The notes under the pieces are model-generated. The model had not been told where the DNA came from. It searched no databases and was given only the letters and a program-made list of their open reading frames with translations. From assembly GCA_910588815.1 (NCBI GenBank), contig CAJUQY010000010.1, positions 20,356-84,355 on the forward strand: 64,000 bases of DNA, written 5' to 3'. Source of the DNA: an uncultured Lachnospiraceae bacterium. GTDB lineage: Bacteria; Bacillota; Clostridia; Lachnospirales; Lachnospiraceae. The position numbers and the translations under genes are program-made. Positions 32,402-41,039 of this stretch are shown here, piece by piece; position 1 is the first letter of the stretch; every line of letters starts with the position of its first letter.

Positions 32402-33169
32402 ATGACGGTACAGGAGATAAAATTGCAGCTTACACAGTCAGGCAATGTGGAATTATCCGCATTGCTTGACTTATATAGAAGAGATGAACGGGCTGGTGTG
32501 AGGAAACTGGTGTCCGACGTGGAAAAACGGCAGAGGGCGCTTCTTAAAGAGCAGGCCCGTCTGGAGGCTATGACAGCCTATGAGAGGGAATATGGACATC
32601 TCGGCATTATCTGCGGGATCGACGAGGCGGGGAGAGGCCCCCTGGCCGGTCCGGTGGCTGCCGCGGCGGTGATCCTGCCGGCGGACTGTCGGATCCTTTA
32701 TGTCAATGATTCCAAAAAGCTTTCGGAAAAAAAACGGGAGGCCCTCTACGCAGAGATCATGGAGCAGGCCGTCAGTGTGGGAGTGGGCCTTGTGGGGCCG
32801 GAGAGGATTGACGAGGTCAATATTCTCCAGGGGACATACGAAGCCATGAGGGAGGCGGTAGGGAAACTTTCCGTCCGTCCCGATGTGTGTTTAAACGATG
32901 CGGTCACCATTCCGGGGCTCCCCTCTTCCATCCGGCAGGTTCCCATTGTGGGGGGGGATGCCAAAAGCCATTCCATTGCGGCGGCCAGTATCATTGCCAA
33001 GGTGACCAGGGACCGGCTGATGCGGGAATATGAGGAGATTTACCCGGAGTATGGGTTTGCCGCCCACAAAGGCTACGGATCTAAGGGGCATGTGGAAGCC
33101 ATACGCCGCTATGGTGCGACGCCCATCCACAGAAGGAGCTTTTTAAAGAATATCCTGTCTTTAGAGTGA
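32402..33169 (+). CDS. rnhB: Ribonuclease HII
   Basis: 255 residues. It removes ribonucleotides and RNA primers from DNA hybrids. The catalytic acids are in CGIDEAGRGPLAGPV (DE pair), LNDAVTIPGL and the SIAAASIIAKVTRD helix. An N-terminal extension of about 65 residues, as in Bacillus RnhB, precedes the catalytic core. It starts 15 bases after the signal peptidase gene. Confidence 0.96.
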   Translation: MTVQEIKLQLTQSGNVELSALLDLYRRDERAGVRKLVSDVEKRQRALLKEQARLEAMTAYEREYGHLGIICGIDEAGRGPLAGPVAAAAVILPADCRILYVNDSKKLSEKKREALYAEIMEQAVSVGVGLVGPERIDEVNILQGTYEAMREAVGKLSVRPDVCLNDAVTIPGLPSSIRQVPIVGGDAKSHSIAAASIIAKVTRDRLMREYEEIYPEYGFAAHKGYGSKGHVEAIRRYGATPIHRRSFLKNILSLE

Positions 33170-33206
33170 AGTTTCTCTGAGGGATTTTCAGAAAGGGAGT
33201 GTGTAT

Positions 33207-33560
33207 TTGAATCGGCGTGAAACAGGAGCCAAATACGAAGAGGAGGCAGTGCGCGTCCTGTACGCGAGGGGCTACCGGATCCTGGAGAGGAATTTTCGGT
33301 GCCGTTTCGGGGAGATCGACGTCATTGCAAGGCACAAGGGACTTCTTGTATTCATTGAGGTCAAATACAGAAGAAATTCAAAGAGCGGTTTTCCGGAAGA
33401 GTCGGTGGACAGAAGAAAACAGGAGGCCATCCGGAAGACGGCGGAGGTCTATATGCATCGGCATGGCTACGATTGGTGGGCCGGCTGCCGGTTTGACGTG
33501 GTATCTGTGACAGGGGACGAGGTCCGCATCATTGAGGATGCCTTTTGGGCAGATGCTTAA
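33207..33560 (+). CDS. yraN: YraN family (UPF0102) nuclease-like protein
   Basis: 117 residues, the family length. It has the restriction-endonuclease-like core GAKYEEEAVRVLYARGYRILERNFRCRFGEIDVIARHKGLLVFIEVKYR, with the expected E..GEID..FIEVK active-site pattern. The exact cellular role is unknown. TTG 33207 is preferred because AGGGAG (33194-33199) is too close to GTG 33201. It usually follows rnhB, as here. Confidence 0.92.
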   Translation: MNRRETGAKYEEEAVRVLYARGYRILERNFRCRFGEIDVIARHKGLLVFIEVKYRRNSKSGFPEESVDRRKQEAIRKTAEVYMHRHGYDWWAGCRFDVVSVTGDEVRIIEDAFWADA

Positions 33561-33576
33561 GGAGGAGCAGAGGATT

Positions 33577-34452
33577 ATGGAGCTGGCATGGAAACGAAAA
33601 AGACGGAGGGACGGGGGAGAGCTCCGCTGCCTGGAGAAAAACGGGGTTCCTTTCCTGAGTTTTCCCCTTCTGGAGGAATACGGGGAACTCGTAAGGCACG
33701 GCTTTTCCACCAGGCTGGGGGGTGTGAGTGAGGGCTGCCTTTCCTCCATGAACCTGGGCTTTAGCCGGGGCGACGAAAAGGAGCGGGTATTGGAAAACTA
33801 CAGACGGATGGCGGAGGCGCTTGATCTGCCCATGGAGCGGATGGTGCTGTCAAGACAGACCCATACCACCAACGTGCGGGCGGTCACGGAGGAGGACGCC
33901 GGGAGCGGGATTGTGAGGCCTCCCCGGTATACGGATGTGGATGGTCTGATTACGAATGTGAGGAACATTCCCCTGGTCACCTTTTACGCAGACTGCATTC
34001 CCCTGTATTTCGTAGATCCCGTTCACCGGGCCATCGGACTGTCCCATTCCGGCTGGAGAGGAACGGTGAACCGGATGGGAGCCGCCACCCTGAGGGCTAT
34101 GGAGGAGGCCTATGGCACCAGGCCGACCGAAGTCCTGGCCTGCATCGGGCCGGGTATCTGCGGGGACTGCTATGAGGTGGGGGCCGATGTGGCGGAGAAA
34201 TTCCTGGAGGCTTTCGGGACGGACGGCGCGTCCCAGGCAGGGCGGAGACCGATTTTGGAGGAAAAGCCAGGCGGGAAATTTCAGCTGGATTTGTGGGAGG
34301 CCAACAGGCGGGTGCTTCTGGAGGCGGGTATCAGGGAGGAGCATTTGGCTGTCACGGATATCTGTACCTGCTGCAATCAGGAGCTTCTTTTTTCACATCG
34401 GGCTTCCGGGGGAGAGAGGGGGAATTTGGCGGCGTTCCTCTGCCTGCGTTAG
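33577..34452 (+). CDS. pgeF: Peptidoglycan editing factor PgeF (YfiH/laccase-domain family)
   Basis: 291 residues with the multicopper-like metal site motifs SRQTHTTNV, YADCIPLYF, LSHSGWRGT and CIGPGICGDCYEV. E. coli PgeF removes misincorporated residues (for example L-Ser instead of L-Ala) from UDP-MurNAc, and homologues also show purine nucleoside phosphorylase activity. GGAGGAG (33561-33567) supports ATG 33577. A proofreading role fits the many wall-synthesis genes in this window. Confidence 0.9.
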   Translation: MELAWKRKRRRDGGELRCLEKNGVPFLSFPLLEEYGELVRHGFSTRLGGVSEGCLSSMNLGFSRGDEKERVLENYRRMAEALDLPMERMVLSRQTHTTNVRAVTEEDAGSGIVRPPRYTDVDGLITNVRNIPLVTFYADCIPLYFVDPVHRAIGLSHSGWRGTVNRMGAATLRAMEEAYGTRPTEVLACIGPGICGDCYEVGADVAEKFLEAFGTDGASQAGRRPILEEKPGGKFQLDLWEANRRVLLEAGIREEHLAVTDICTCCNQELLFSHRASGGERGNLAAFLCLR

Positions 34453-34464
34453 TTTATCCCTCTG

Positions 34465-34493
34465 TTGACAGTCTGAAACCGGGGGGTTATACT
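34465..34493 (+). promoter_or_regulatory. Promoter of trpS
   Basis: TTGACA (34465-34470), 17 bases, TATACT (34488-34493). The leader of about 40 bases is too short for a T-box. Confidence 0.85.
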
Positions 34494-34537
34494 ATAGCAA
34501 ACACCATAAATGAAAGAAAGACAGAAGGAGAAACAAA

Positions 34538-35542
34538 ATGATAGACGGAAAAAAGACACTGTTCAGCGGCATGCAGGCGACGGGGAATCTGACCATTGGA
34601 AATTATCTGGGAGCCCTCAAGAATTGGGTGACTATCGCCGACGAATATAACTGTTTTTACAGTGTGGTGGATATGCATTCCATTACCGTACGCCAGGATC
34701 CGGCGACCCTCAGGAAGCGGGCAAGGACACTCCTTACTCTTTATATTGCGGCAGGTCTTGATCCGGAGAAAAACTGCATTTATTACCAGTCCCATGTATC
34801 GGCCCACGCAGAGCTGGCCTGGATTTTAAACTGCTTTACTTATATGGGAGAGCTGAACCGGATGACTCAGTTTAAGGATAAGTCGGCCAAGCAAGCGGAC
34901 AATATCAATGCGGGACTTTTCACCTACCCGGTACTGATGGCGGCGGATATTCTTCTCTACCAGGCGGATGTGGTGCCGGTGGGGATTGATCAGATGCAGC
35001 ATCTGGAGATTACCAGAGATATCGCCCAGCGGTTTAACTCTGTCTATGGGGAAGTCTTTACCATTCCCGAGGTGTATCTGGGGAAGGTGGGGGCCAAGAT
35101 TATGAGCCTGCAGGATCCTTCCAAGAAGATGTCCAAGTCAGATGAAAATCCCAACGGGAGCATTTATCTGACAGACGATAAGGACACTGTTATGAGAAAG
35201 TGCAGACGGGCTGTCACGGATTCGGAGGGGGTGATCCGTTACTGTGACGGGCAGCCGGGGCTTAAGAATCTCATCGACATTTATCGGGCCTGCACGGGCA
35301 AGACGGCAGAAGAAGTGGTGAAAGAGTTTGACGGAAGAGGATACGGTGACTTTAAGACGGCCGTGGGAGAAGCGGTGGCGGCTGTTTTGATCCCTCTCCA
35401 GACGGAGCAGGCAAGGCTGATGGCTGATCAGTCATATTTGGACGGGATCATCAAGGCGAATGCGGAGAAAGCCGGGTATTATGCCAACAAGACTCTGCGG
35501 AAGGTACAGAAGAAGGTTGGGTTCCCGGAGCGGGTGAGATAA
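34538..35542 (+). CDS. trpS: Tryptophanyl-tRNA synthetase
   Basis: 334 residues, a class I synthetase charging tRNA-Trp. The HIGH-type motif appears as TIGNYLGAL and the KMSKS loop as KKMSKSDENPNG. GGAGAAAC precedes ATG 34538, and it has its own consensus-like promoter. Confidence 0.97.
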   Translation: MIDGKKTLFSGMQATGNLTIGNYLGALKNWVTIADEYNCFYSVVDMHSITVRQDPATLRKRARTLLTLYIAAGLDPEKNCIYYQSHVSAHAELAWILNCFTYMGELNRMTQFKDKSAKQADNINAGLFTYPVLMAADILLYQADVVPVGIDQMQHLEITRDIAQRFNSVYGEVFTIPEVYLGKVGAKIMSLQDPSKKMSKSDENPNGSIYLTDDKDTVMRKCRRAVTDSEGVIRYCDGQPGLKNLIDIYRACTGKTAEEVVKEFDGRGYGDFKTAVGEAVAAVLIPLQTEQARLMADQSYLDGIIKANAEKAGYYANKTLRKVQKKVGFPERVR

Positions 35543-35557
35543 GGAGGTGGGGAATCG

Positions 35558-36442
35558 ATGAAGCTTGTCACATATTCCTATGACGGAACAGAGTCAGCCG
35601 GAGTCTTGTCTTTGGATGGGAAACATGTGTGCCCTGCGAAGGCGCTCGGGTATGGCTGTGAGAATATGAATGAGTGGATAGACCTTCTGGCAAAGGAGGG
35701 GCTCTCCCGCCTTTTGGCGGCGGTGGAGGCGGGCTGTGAGGAGAGGATCCCACTGGAACAGGTGACACTCCTGGCGCCCATTCCCAGGCCCAGGCAGGAC
35801 ATGATCTGTCTCGGCATCAATTATATGGCCCACGCGGAGGAATCCGCCCGCTACAAGAACGAGGCCTTTGGCGGAGAGCGGCCCTATGCCGTTTATTTTT
35901 CAAAACGAGTCGGGGAGGCGGTACGGCCGGAGGGCAGGATTGACGGACATTTTGACATGGTCGAGCGGCTGGACTATGAGGCAGAGCTGGCGGTGGTGAT
36001 CGGAAAGGACGCCAGGGGGGTGTCCGAGGAGGAAGCGGCAGACTATATCCTTGGCTATACCATTGTCAATGACGTCAGTGCAAGGGTGCTTCAAACCCGC
36101 CATAAGCAGTGGTATTTCGGAAAGAGCCTGGACGGATTTACCCCCATGGGCCCCTGGATTGTGACGGCGGATGAGTTTTCTTTCCCTCCAAAGCTGTCCA
36201 TTCAGTCGCGGGTGAACGGACAGCTCAGACAGGACAGCAATACGGAGCTTTTGATTTTCGGCATCCCCCATATTATCCGGGAGCTTTCACGGGGGATCAC
36301 ATTGAAAGCGGGGACCCTGATCGCCACCGGGACACCGGCCGGTGTGGGCATGGGCTTTACACCGCCCCGGTTTTTAAAGAGCGGCGATACGGTGGAATGC
36401 AGCATTGAGGGTATCGGAACCCTGAAAAATACGGTTGGGTAG
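35558..36442 (+). CDS. Fumarylacetoacetate hydrolase family protein
   Basis: 294 residues. A short N-terminal domain is followed by the FAH fold (about 75-290) with ICLGINYMAHAEE, the metal ligands in DYEAELAVVIGKDARGV and VNDVSAR, and LIATGTPAGVGMGF near the end. Members hydrolyse, decarboxylate or isomerise 2-oxo acids, and sequence alone does not give the substrate. AAGGAGGTGGGG precedes ATG 35558, 15 bases after trpS. Confidence 0.9.
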   Translation: MKLVTYSYDGTESAGVLSLDGKHVCPAKALGYGCENMNEWIDLLAKEGLSRLLAAVEAGCEERIPLEQVTLLAPIPRPRQDMICLGINYMAHAEESARYKNEAFGGERPYAVYFSKRVGEAVRPEGRIDGHFDMVERLDYEAELAVVIGKDARGVSEEEAADYILGYTIVNDVSARVLQTRHKQWYFGKSLDGFTPMGPWIVTADEFSFPPKLSIQSRVNGQLRQDSNTELLIFGIPHIIRELSRGITLKAGTLIATGTPAGVGMGFTPPRFLKSGDTVECSIEGIGTLKNTVG

Positions 36443-36481
36443 AAATGCGGACAGAAATGTGAATAGAAGAAGCGGGGAACT

Positions 36482-36913
36482 ATGGAAGCGCTTGAATTTC
36501 GGGAAAATATCATTGATGTGGATGTCTATTTAAAACTTCGCGCCTCTGTGGGCTGGAAGCAGCTCACCAGAAAGCAGGCCCAGGCCGCCCTGGACGGAAG
36601 TCTCTATACGGTGGGACTTTACGTGGCGGGGCAGCCGGTGGGGATGGGAAGGCTGGTAGGAGACGGAGCTGTGATCTGTTATATTCAGGATTTGATTGTC
36701 CATCCAAATGCCCAGGGGATGGGAGTGGGGCATATGCTGATGAAGCGCCTCATCGCGTATGCGCGGTCCCTGACGGAGGAGGGCACAGAGATGATGCTGG
36801 ATTTGATGTGCGCCAAGGGCCGGGAGGAATTCTATAAAGAACACGGATTTCTTGCGCGGCCGACAGGGGAGCTGGGGCCGGGGATGATCCGGTATCTGGA
36901 TAAGAGAAAATAA
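36482..36913 (+). CDS. GNAT-family N-acetyltransferase
   Basis: 143 residues. The acetyl-CoA binding motif A is visible as LIVHPNAQGMGVGHMLMKRL (about 80-99), and the C-terminal CAKGREEFYKEHGF is common in small GNATs. The acceptor molecule is unknown. It follows the FAH-family gene by about 40 bases and is closed by a terminator. Confidence 0.88.
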   Translation: MEALEFRENIIDVDVYLKLRASVGWKQLTRKQAQAALDGSLYTVGLYVAGQPVGMGRLVGDGAVICYIQDLIVHPNAQGMGVGHMLMKRLIAYARSLTEEGTEMMLDLMCAKGREEFYKEHGFLARPTGELGPGMIRYLDKRK

Positions 36914-37025
36914 GAGGGTAAAAGATTGAAAGGTGCGTTTCTCAGAAACAAATTCAAATGGCGCATATGGAAAGATATGGGAAATGAGCGGGGACCGGAA
37001 ACTTTATAAGAGAAGAATTTAAAAT

Positions 37026-37054
37026 CGTCACTTTTTACAGGTGGCGTTTTTTTT
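37026..37054 (+). terminator. Terminator after the acetyltransferase gene
   Basis: CGTCAC (37026-37031) pairs with GTGGCG (37041-37046, one T.G), followed by eight T. Confidence 0.8.
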
Positions 37055-37058
37055 GCGT

Positions 37059-37149
37059 GCGCAGGCCCGCATAAGGAAGTTGGCCGCTTTACCCTAAAGG
37101 ATTAGCTTTGCGTCGCGGCGAGTGGGGAAGATAAATCTTCCCTACTCGA
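37059..37149. repeat. Composite intergenic repeat: degenerate bulge element plus CCCTACTCGA hairpin
   Basis: A GGAAG-containing segment is followed by GCCGC (37083-37087), which can pair with GCGGC (37115-37119). Immediately after, GAGTGGGGAAG (37120-37130) pairs with CTTCCCTACTC around ATAAAT-type loop bases, matching the hairpin at 30210-30241. Together with the terminator and the next repeat it fills most of the gene-free stretch 36914-37226. Confidence 0.55.
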
Positions 37150-37155
37150 TCATAT

Positions 37156-37197
37156 GGGTGTCCAAAGGAAACATGCCGGCAAGGCTGACGGACACCC
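37156..37197. repeat. Intergenic hairpin, AGGAAA-bulge family member E3
   Basis: Outer stem GGGTGTCC (37156-37163)/GGACACCC (37190-37197), 11-base bulge AAAGGAAACAT, short inner stem GCC/GGC. The outer stem differs from those of E1 and E2 but is fully complementary. It lies just past the 3' end of the minus-strand gene at 37227. Confidence 0.75.
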
Positions 37198-37226
37198 GGC
37201 GCAATTTGTCAACAAGTATTTGAAAG

Positions 37227-37676
37227 CTATTTCCCTGTCTCTGCTTTCTTCAGTGCATTGCCGATGGCTTCCGTCAGGGCCATGGAGGTATACTGGGTGC
37301 TTTCATCGTAGGAGAGGCCGGAAAGCCCCTGATTTTCCACAACCTGGGATGCCAGGTTTTCCATAGAAGGAGCCATTAAGGGATACATGGCGGCCACGTC
37401 CTCCGAGAGATTGACAAAACGGACGGATTTTATGTAATCGGAATCGACGGCCACTTCCACGTCTATGGCCTGGTTATTTAAGGAAAGAACTGAGGTATAG
37501 ACGCCGGGAGTGTATTTTCCGGTGGCGGCCGGGTCTGCATTTACTTTGGTGGTCTTATTTTTGGGTGCGAACATAAAGACCAGAAGAATGATCAGCAGAA
37601 TGCCCATTGCCACAAAAATCCCGGTATAGATCAGCTCTTTCATGCGAAGTACAACAATTTTTGTTTTGGAACTCAT
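37227..37676 (-). CDS. Membrane-anchored FMN_bind-like domain protein
   Basis: 149 residues. A single membrane helix near 15-37 (ELIYTGIFVAMGILLIILLVF is the core) precedes an extracytoplasmic domain. YTPGVYTSVLSLNNQAIDVEVAVDSD followed by a SQVVENQGL segment resembles the FMN_bind fold seen in RnfG and NqrC. The flavin-attachment SGAT-type motif is not evident, so flavin binding is doubtful. It is transcribed away from ftsK, with the starts about 170 bases apart. Function unknown. Confidence 0.7.
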   Translation of the reverse strand: MSSKTKIVVLRMKELIYTGIFVAMGILLIILLVFMFAPKNKTTKVNADPAATGKYTPGVYTSVLSLNNQAIDVEVAVDSDYIKSVRFVNLSEDVAAMYPLMAPSMENLASQVVENQGLSGLSYDESTQYTSMALTEAIGNALKKAETGK

Positions 37677-37753
37677 AGCTCTTCTCCAATGCTCTTTGTA
37701 CAGGATATGAAGAAGAATGCGGGAGTATGCGAAGATTATCAGATCTCAAATAC

Positions 37754-37782
37754 TTGTTTCCTCTCCCTCAAAATGGTATACT
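37754..37782 (+). promoter_or_regulatory. Promoter of ftsK
   Basis: TTGTTT (37754-37759), 17 bases, TATACT (37777-37782), in the divergent intergenic region. Confidence 0.6.
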
Positions 37783-37849
37783 AGAATTTGTATGTCTCTT
37801 TGCCGATGGGGGAAAGAGCATTGGAGGTATAGAATCGGAGGAAGGAAAC

Positions 37850-40800
37850 GTGGCACAGACAAAAAGGAAGACACAGACACGCAGGAGGAAAACCACGGCG
37901 GGCAGGAAGACGGCAGCGAAACGGGGGCAGAAGGGTTCTGCCAAAAGGGCAGAGGAAGAGAGGATGGAGCCGGCTTTAAAAAAAGAGCTGGTCATTTTCG
38001 CGGGTCTGGCTGTAATGCTCCTGCTTTTTTGCAGCAATATGCATTGGTGTGGAGCATTTGGGGAAGTGCTGCATCAGGCGCTGCGGGGGACTTTTGGCGT
38101 TATGGGATATCTGGTCCCTTTCTATCTGTTTTTTATTCTTTGCTTTCTTCTTTCCAATGACGGGAGCAGGAGGGCGGTTTTCCGAGTGCTTATGTCCGCG
38201 TTGGTACTCCTTGTATTCTGCGGGATTGCGACGCTTCTGGCGGTCAGTGAATTTGACGATGCCATGACTTTAAAGGATTACTATGTGCAGGCGTCTGAGA
38301 CCCTGGGCGGGGGGCTTTTGGGCGGTGTTTGTCTGAAGCTTCTCTATCCGTCCCTGGGGATGGTCGGCACCTATGTGGTATTGATTCTTTTGGCTATGGC
38401 CGGGATTGTGGTAACGACACAGAAGTCGCTTTTGAGTCCGATCCAAAAGGGCGGAAAAAAGGTGTATGATACAGCCAGGGAAGATCTCACCAGGAGGTAT
38501 GAGATCCGCATGGAGAAGGCGGAGGAAAAAAGAAAATACCGGACAGACAAAAAGGTGCGCGGAGTGTCCATGGATACGGAGATTGTGGAGGAGGACTTTT
38601 CCGCGGCGGAGTCGCCTTTGGAGGAAAAGCCGGAAAAAGAGGAGAAGAAGGGGAGGAGAAAACGCGCCGGGAAGGAGACGGAGGCTCAGGCGGCGGATAT
38701 CTTTCGGGGGGAAATTCATGGAATGCAGGGCGGATATTTGGATGAGGACCAGGAAGGGCCGGCCGGCGGACCAGAGGAAGAAGCCTTTTATGAGGAGGAC
38801 ATATATATAGAAGAAACAGGTCCCCTGAGGGCGGAACGGGTCAGGAGCACACTGTCGGAGATTGATGCCTTGCAGGAGAAGAGGCGGGAAGCGGAGGATG
38901 ACGGTCCCAAAATCCCGCTGTATCGGATACCGCCCGTGGAGGAGGAAGAGCTTCCCTGGAAAGAGCCGGGGGAAGAGATTTTAGGGACAGCCGCAGAAGA
39001 AACGGAAGAAGATATTTCGGAAGAAATTGCAGAAGCGGTCGCCAAAGAGAGTTTAGAAGAGACTGAGGAGAGAACGGAGGAAGAGCCGGAACCGGAAAGC
39101 CTCGGAGAGCCGGAGCCGTTTTATGCCGCCGGGGTTCCGGAAGGCGCCGGCGAGGTGCGGCGGATTGTGACGGCGGGGGGGAAGGTGATCGAGGTGGAGC
39201 ATGATCCCACAGAACCGGATCCTATCGCGGCAAAGAGGAGAGAAGTCTCCGTGTTCCGAGAGAAGGGGAGCGAGAGGGGGAGTTCGGGGAGCGTCCGTTT
39301 TACGGATGTATCTGGCTCTGCCGGTATGCCGGGACAGCCGGATACTCCGAACCCTTACGGAGCGGAGAGAAAGCCGGATTTATCCAAGTCCCAGGCAGCA
39401 AGCCGGCCGGTGGCGCCGAAGCGCCCGCCAAGGCCCTATGTGAAGCCGTCCGTCACGCTTCTGAAGCAGGGGGACCGGAGGGTAAAGAACCGGGATGCAG
39501 AGCTTAAGGAGACGGCGGTGAAGCTGCAGCAGACCCTGCGGAATTTCGGTGTGGGGGTGACGGTGACCAATATCAGCTGCGGGCCTTCTGTGACCAGGTA
39601 TGAGCTGACGCCGGAGCAGGGGGTCAAGGTGAGCCGGATCGTGTCGCTTACGGACGATATCAAGCTGAACCTGGCGGCGGCCGATATCCGAATCGAGGCT
39701 CCCATTCCCGGCAAGTCGGCGGTGGGCATCGAGGTGCCCAACCGGGAGAATATGACCGTAGCCTTTCGGGACGTGATTGAATCGGAGGAATTCCAGATGT
39801 TCCCGTCGAAGCTGGCTTTTGCCGTGGGGCGGGACATCGCCGGGCAGACTGTGGTGACGGATATGGCCAGGATGCCCCATCTGTTAATTGCCGGCGCGAC
39901 CGGTTCCGGGAAATCCGTCTGTATCAACACACTGATTATGAGTATTCTTTATAAGGCAGAGCCTTCCGAGGTAAAGCTGATTATGATTGACCCTAAGGTG
40001 GTGGAATTGAGTATTTATAACGGGATTCCTCACTTGATGATTCCGGTGGTGACGGATCCGAAAAAAGCGGCGGGAGCCTTAAACTGGGCCGTGGCCGAGA
40101 TGACGGACCGCTACAAAAAATTTGCCGGTTTCAATGTCCGCGACTTAAAGGGTTACAACGAGAAACTCAGGAGGGAGTCGGCGGACGGGGAGGAGGTAGT
40201 TCCCCTGCCCCATGTGGTCATTATTGTGGACGAGCTTTCCGACCTGATGATGGTGTCGCCGGGAGAGGTGGAAGACGCCATCTGCCGGCTGGCCCAGATG
40301 GCCAGGGCGGCGGGCATCCATCTGGTGCTTGCCACTCAGCGTCCGTCTGTCAATGTCATTACCGGCCTGATTAAGGCCAATGTCCCTTCCAGGATCGCCT
40401 TTTCCGTGTCCTCCGGTGTGGACTCCAGAACGATTATCGACATGAACGGGGCGGAGAAGCTCCTGGGAAAAGGAGATATGCTCTTTTACCCTTCCGGTTA
40501 CCAGAAGCCGGTCCGGGTTCAGGGAGCATTTGTGTCCGACGAAGAGGTGTCAAAGGTGGTGGAATTTTTATCTGAAAATACGGATACCGATTACAGCCAG
40601 GATGTGGAGATGCGGGTGAATGCCTCCTCTGGCTTCGAGGGAGCCGGCGGCGGGGAGAGGGACGCTTATTTTGCGGATGCGGGGCGGTTCCTCATTGAGA
40701 AGGAAAAGGGCTCCATCGGCATGCTTCAGAGGGCTTTTAAGATCGGCTTTAACAGGGCGGCCCGGATTATGGATCAGCTTGCCGAGGCAGGCGTGGTGGG

Positions 40801-40873
40801 AGAAGAAGAGGGAACTAAGCCCAGGAAGGTCCTGATGACGTTGGAAGAGTTTGAAGAGCTGATGGGAGAATAG
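37850..40873 (+). CDS. ftsK: DNA translocase FtsK/SpoIIIE
   Basis: 1007 residues, long for a Firmicutes SpoIIIE-type protein because of an acidic Glu-rich linker (about 180-540). Four membrane helices lie in about 45-185. The RecA-type motor starts near 560 with GPSVTRYELTPEQGVKVSRI, Walker A GATGSGKSVCINT, Walker B VVIIVDELSDLMM and the family stretch ATQRPSVNVITGLIKANVPSR. A winged-helix gamma domain ends the protein (SIGMLQRAFKIGFNRAARIMDQL). It pumps chromosomes through the septum. GGAGGAA supports GTG 37850; upstream in-frame ATGs lie within the promoter region. Confidence 0.95.
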   Translation: MAQTKRKTQTRRRKTTAGRKTAAKRGQKGSAKRAEEERMEPALKKELVIFAGLAVMLLLFCSNMHWCGAFGEVLHQALRGTFGVMGYLVPFYLFFILCFLLSNDGSRRAVFRVLMSALVLLVFCGIATLLAVSEFDDAMTLKDYYVQASETLGGGLLGGVCLKLLYPSLGMVGTYVVLILLAMAGIVVTTQKSLLSPIQKGGKKVYDTAREDLTRRYEIRMEKAEEKRKYRTDKKVRGVSMDTEIVEEDFSAAESPLEEKPEKEEKKGRRKRAGKETEAQAADIFRGEIHGMQGGYLDEDQEGPAGGPEEEAFYEEDIYIEETGPLRAERVRSTLSEIDALQEKRREAEDDGPKIPLYRIPPVEEEELPWKEPGEEILGTAAEETEEDISEEIAEAVAKESLEETEERTEEEPEPESLGEPEPFYAAGVPEGAGEVRRIVTAGGKVIEVEHDPTEPDPIAAKRREVSVFREKGSERGSSGSVRFTDVSGSAGMPGQPDTPNPYGAERKPDLSKSQAASRPVAPKRPPRPYVKPSVTLLKQGDRRVKNRDAELKETAVKLQQTLRNFGVGVTVTNISCGPSVTRYELTPEQGVKVSRIVSLTDDIKLNLAAADIRIEAPIPGKSAVGIEVPNRENMTVAFRDVIESEEFQMFPSKLAFAVGRDIAGQTVVTDMARMPHLLIAGATGSGKSVCINTLIMSILYKAEPSEVKLIMIDPKVVELSIYNGIPHLMIPVVTDPKKAAGALNWAVAEMTDRYKKFAGFNVRDLKGYNEKLRRESADGEEVVPLPHVVIIVDELSDLMMVSPGEVEDAICRLAQMARAAGIHLVLATQRPSVNVITGLIKANVPSRIAFSVSSGVDSRTIIDMNGAEKLLGKGDMLFYPSGYQKPVRVQGAFVSDEEVSKVVEFLSENTDTDYSQDVEMRVNASSGFEGAGGGERDAYFADAGRFLIEKEKGSIGMLQRAFKIGFNRAARIMDQLAEAGVVGEEEGTKPRKVLMTLEEFEELMGE

Positions 40874-40876
40874 AAG

Positions 40877-40981
40877 AAGGGCAAAGCCCCAAGGGAAAGA
40901 TGCCGTCAGGGCTTCGGGGAATGGATATATTTGCATTCTACAGCGCGAAGCGCATGCGTTGAGGTGTGCCCTTTGGGTATA
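40877..40981. repeat. Intergenic palindrome after ftsK (bulge element E4 plus a second repeat)
   Basis: The outer ends AAGGGCA (40877-40883) and TGCCCTT (40967-40973) are complementary. Inside, AAGCCC (40884-40889)/GGGCTT (40909-40914) enclose GGGAAAGATGCCG, a truncated version of the AGGAAA-bulge element. The 3' part (40950-40981) reads GCGCAT-n5-GAGGTGT-n-CCC-TTT-GGGTATA and recurs at 51008-51038. Confidence 0.55.
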
Positions 40982-41039
40982 AGCAGAAAAGAAAATTCCG
41001 CATAAGATAGAGGAAGAGTAATTTTATGCGGAGAATTTC

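Noticed and set aside
34494..34537. T-box riboswitch for trpS
   Set aside because: The leader after the promoter is only about 40 bases and has no specifier loop or terminator/antiterminator pair.
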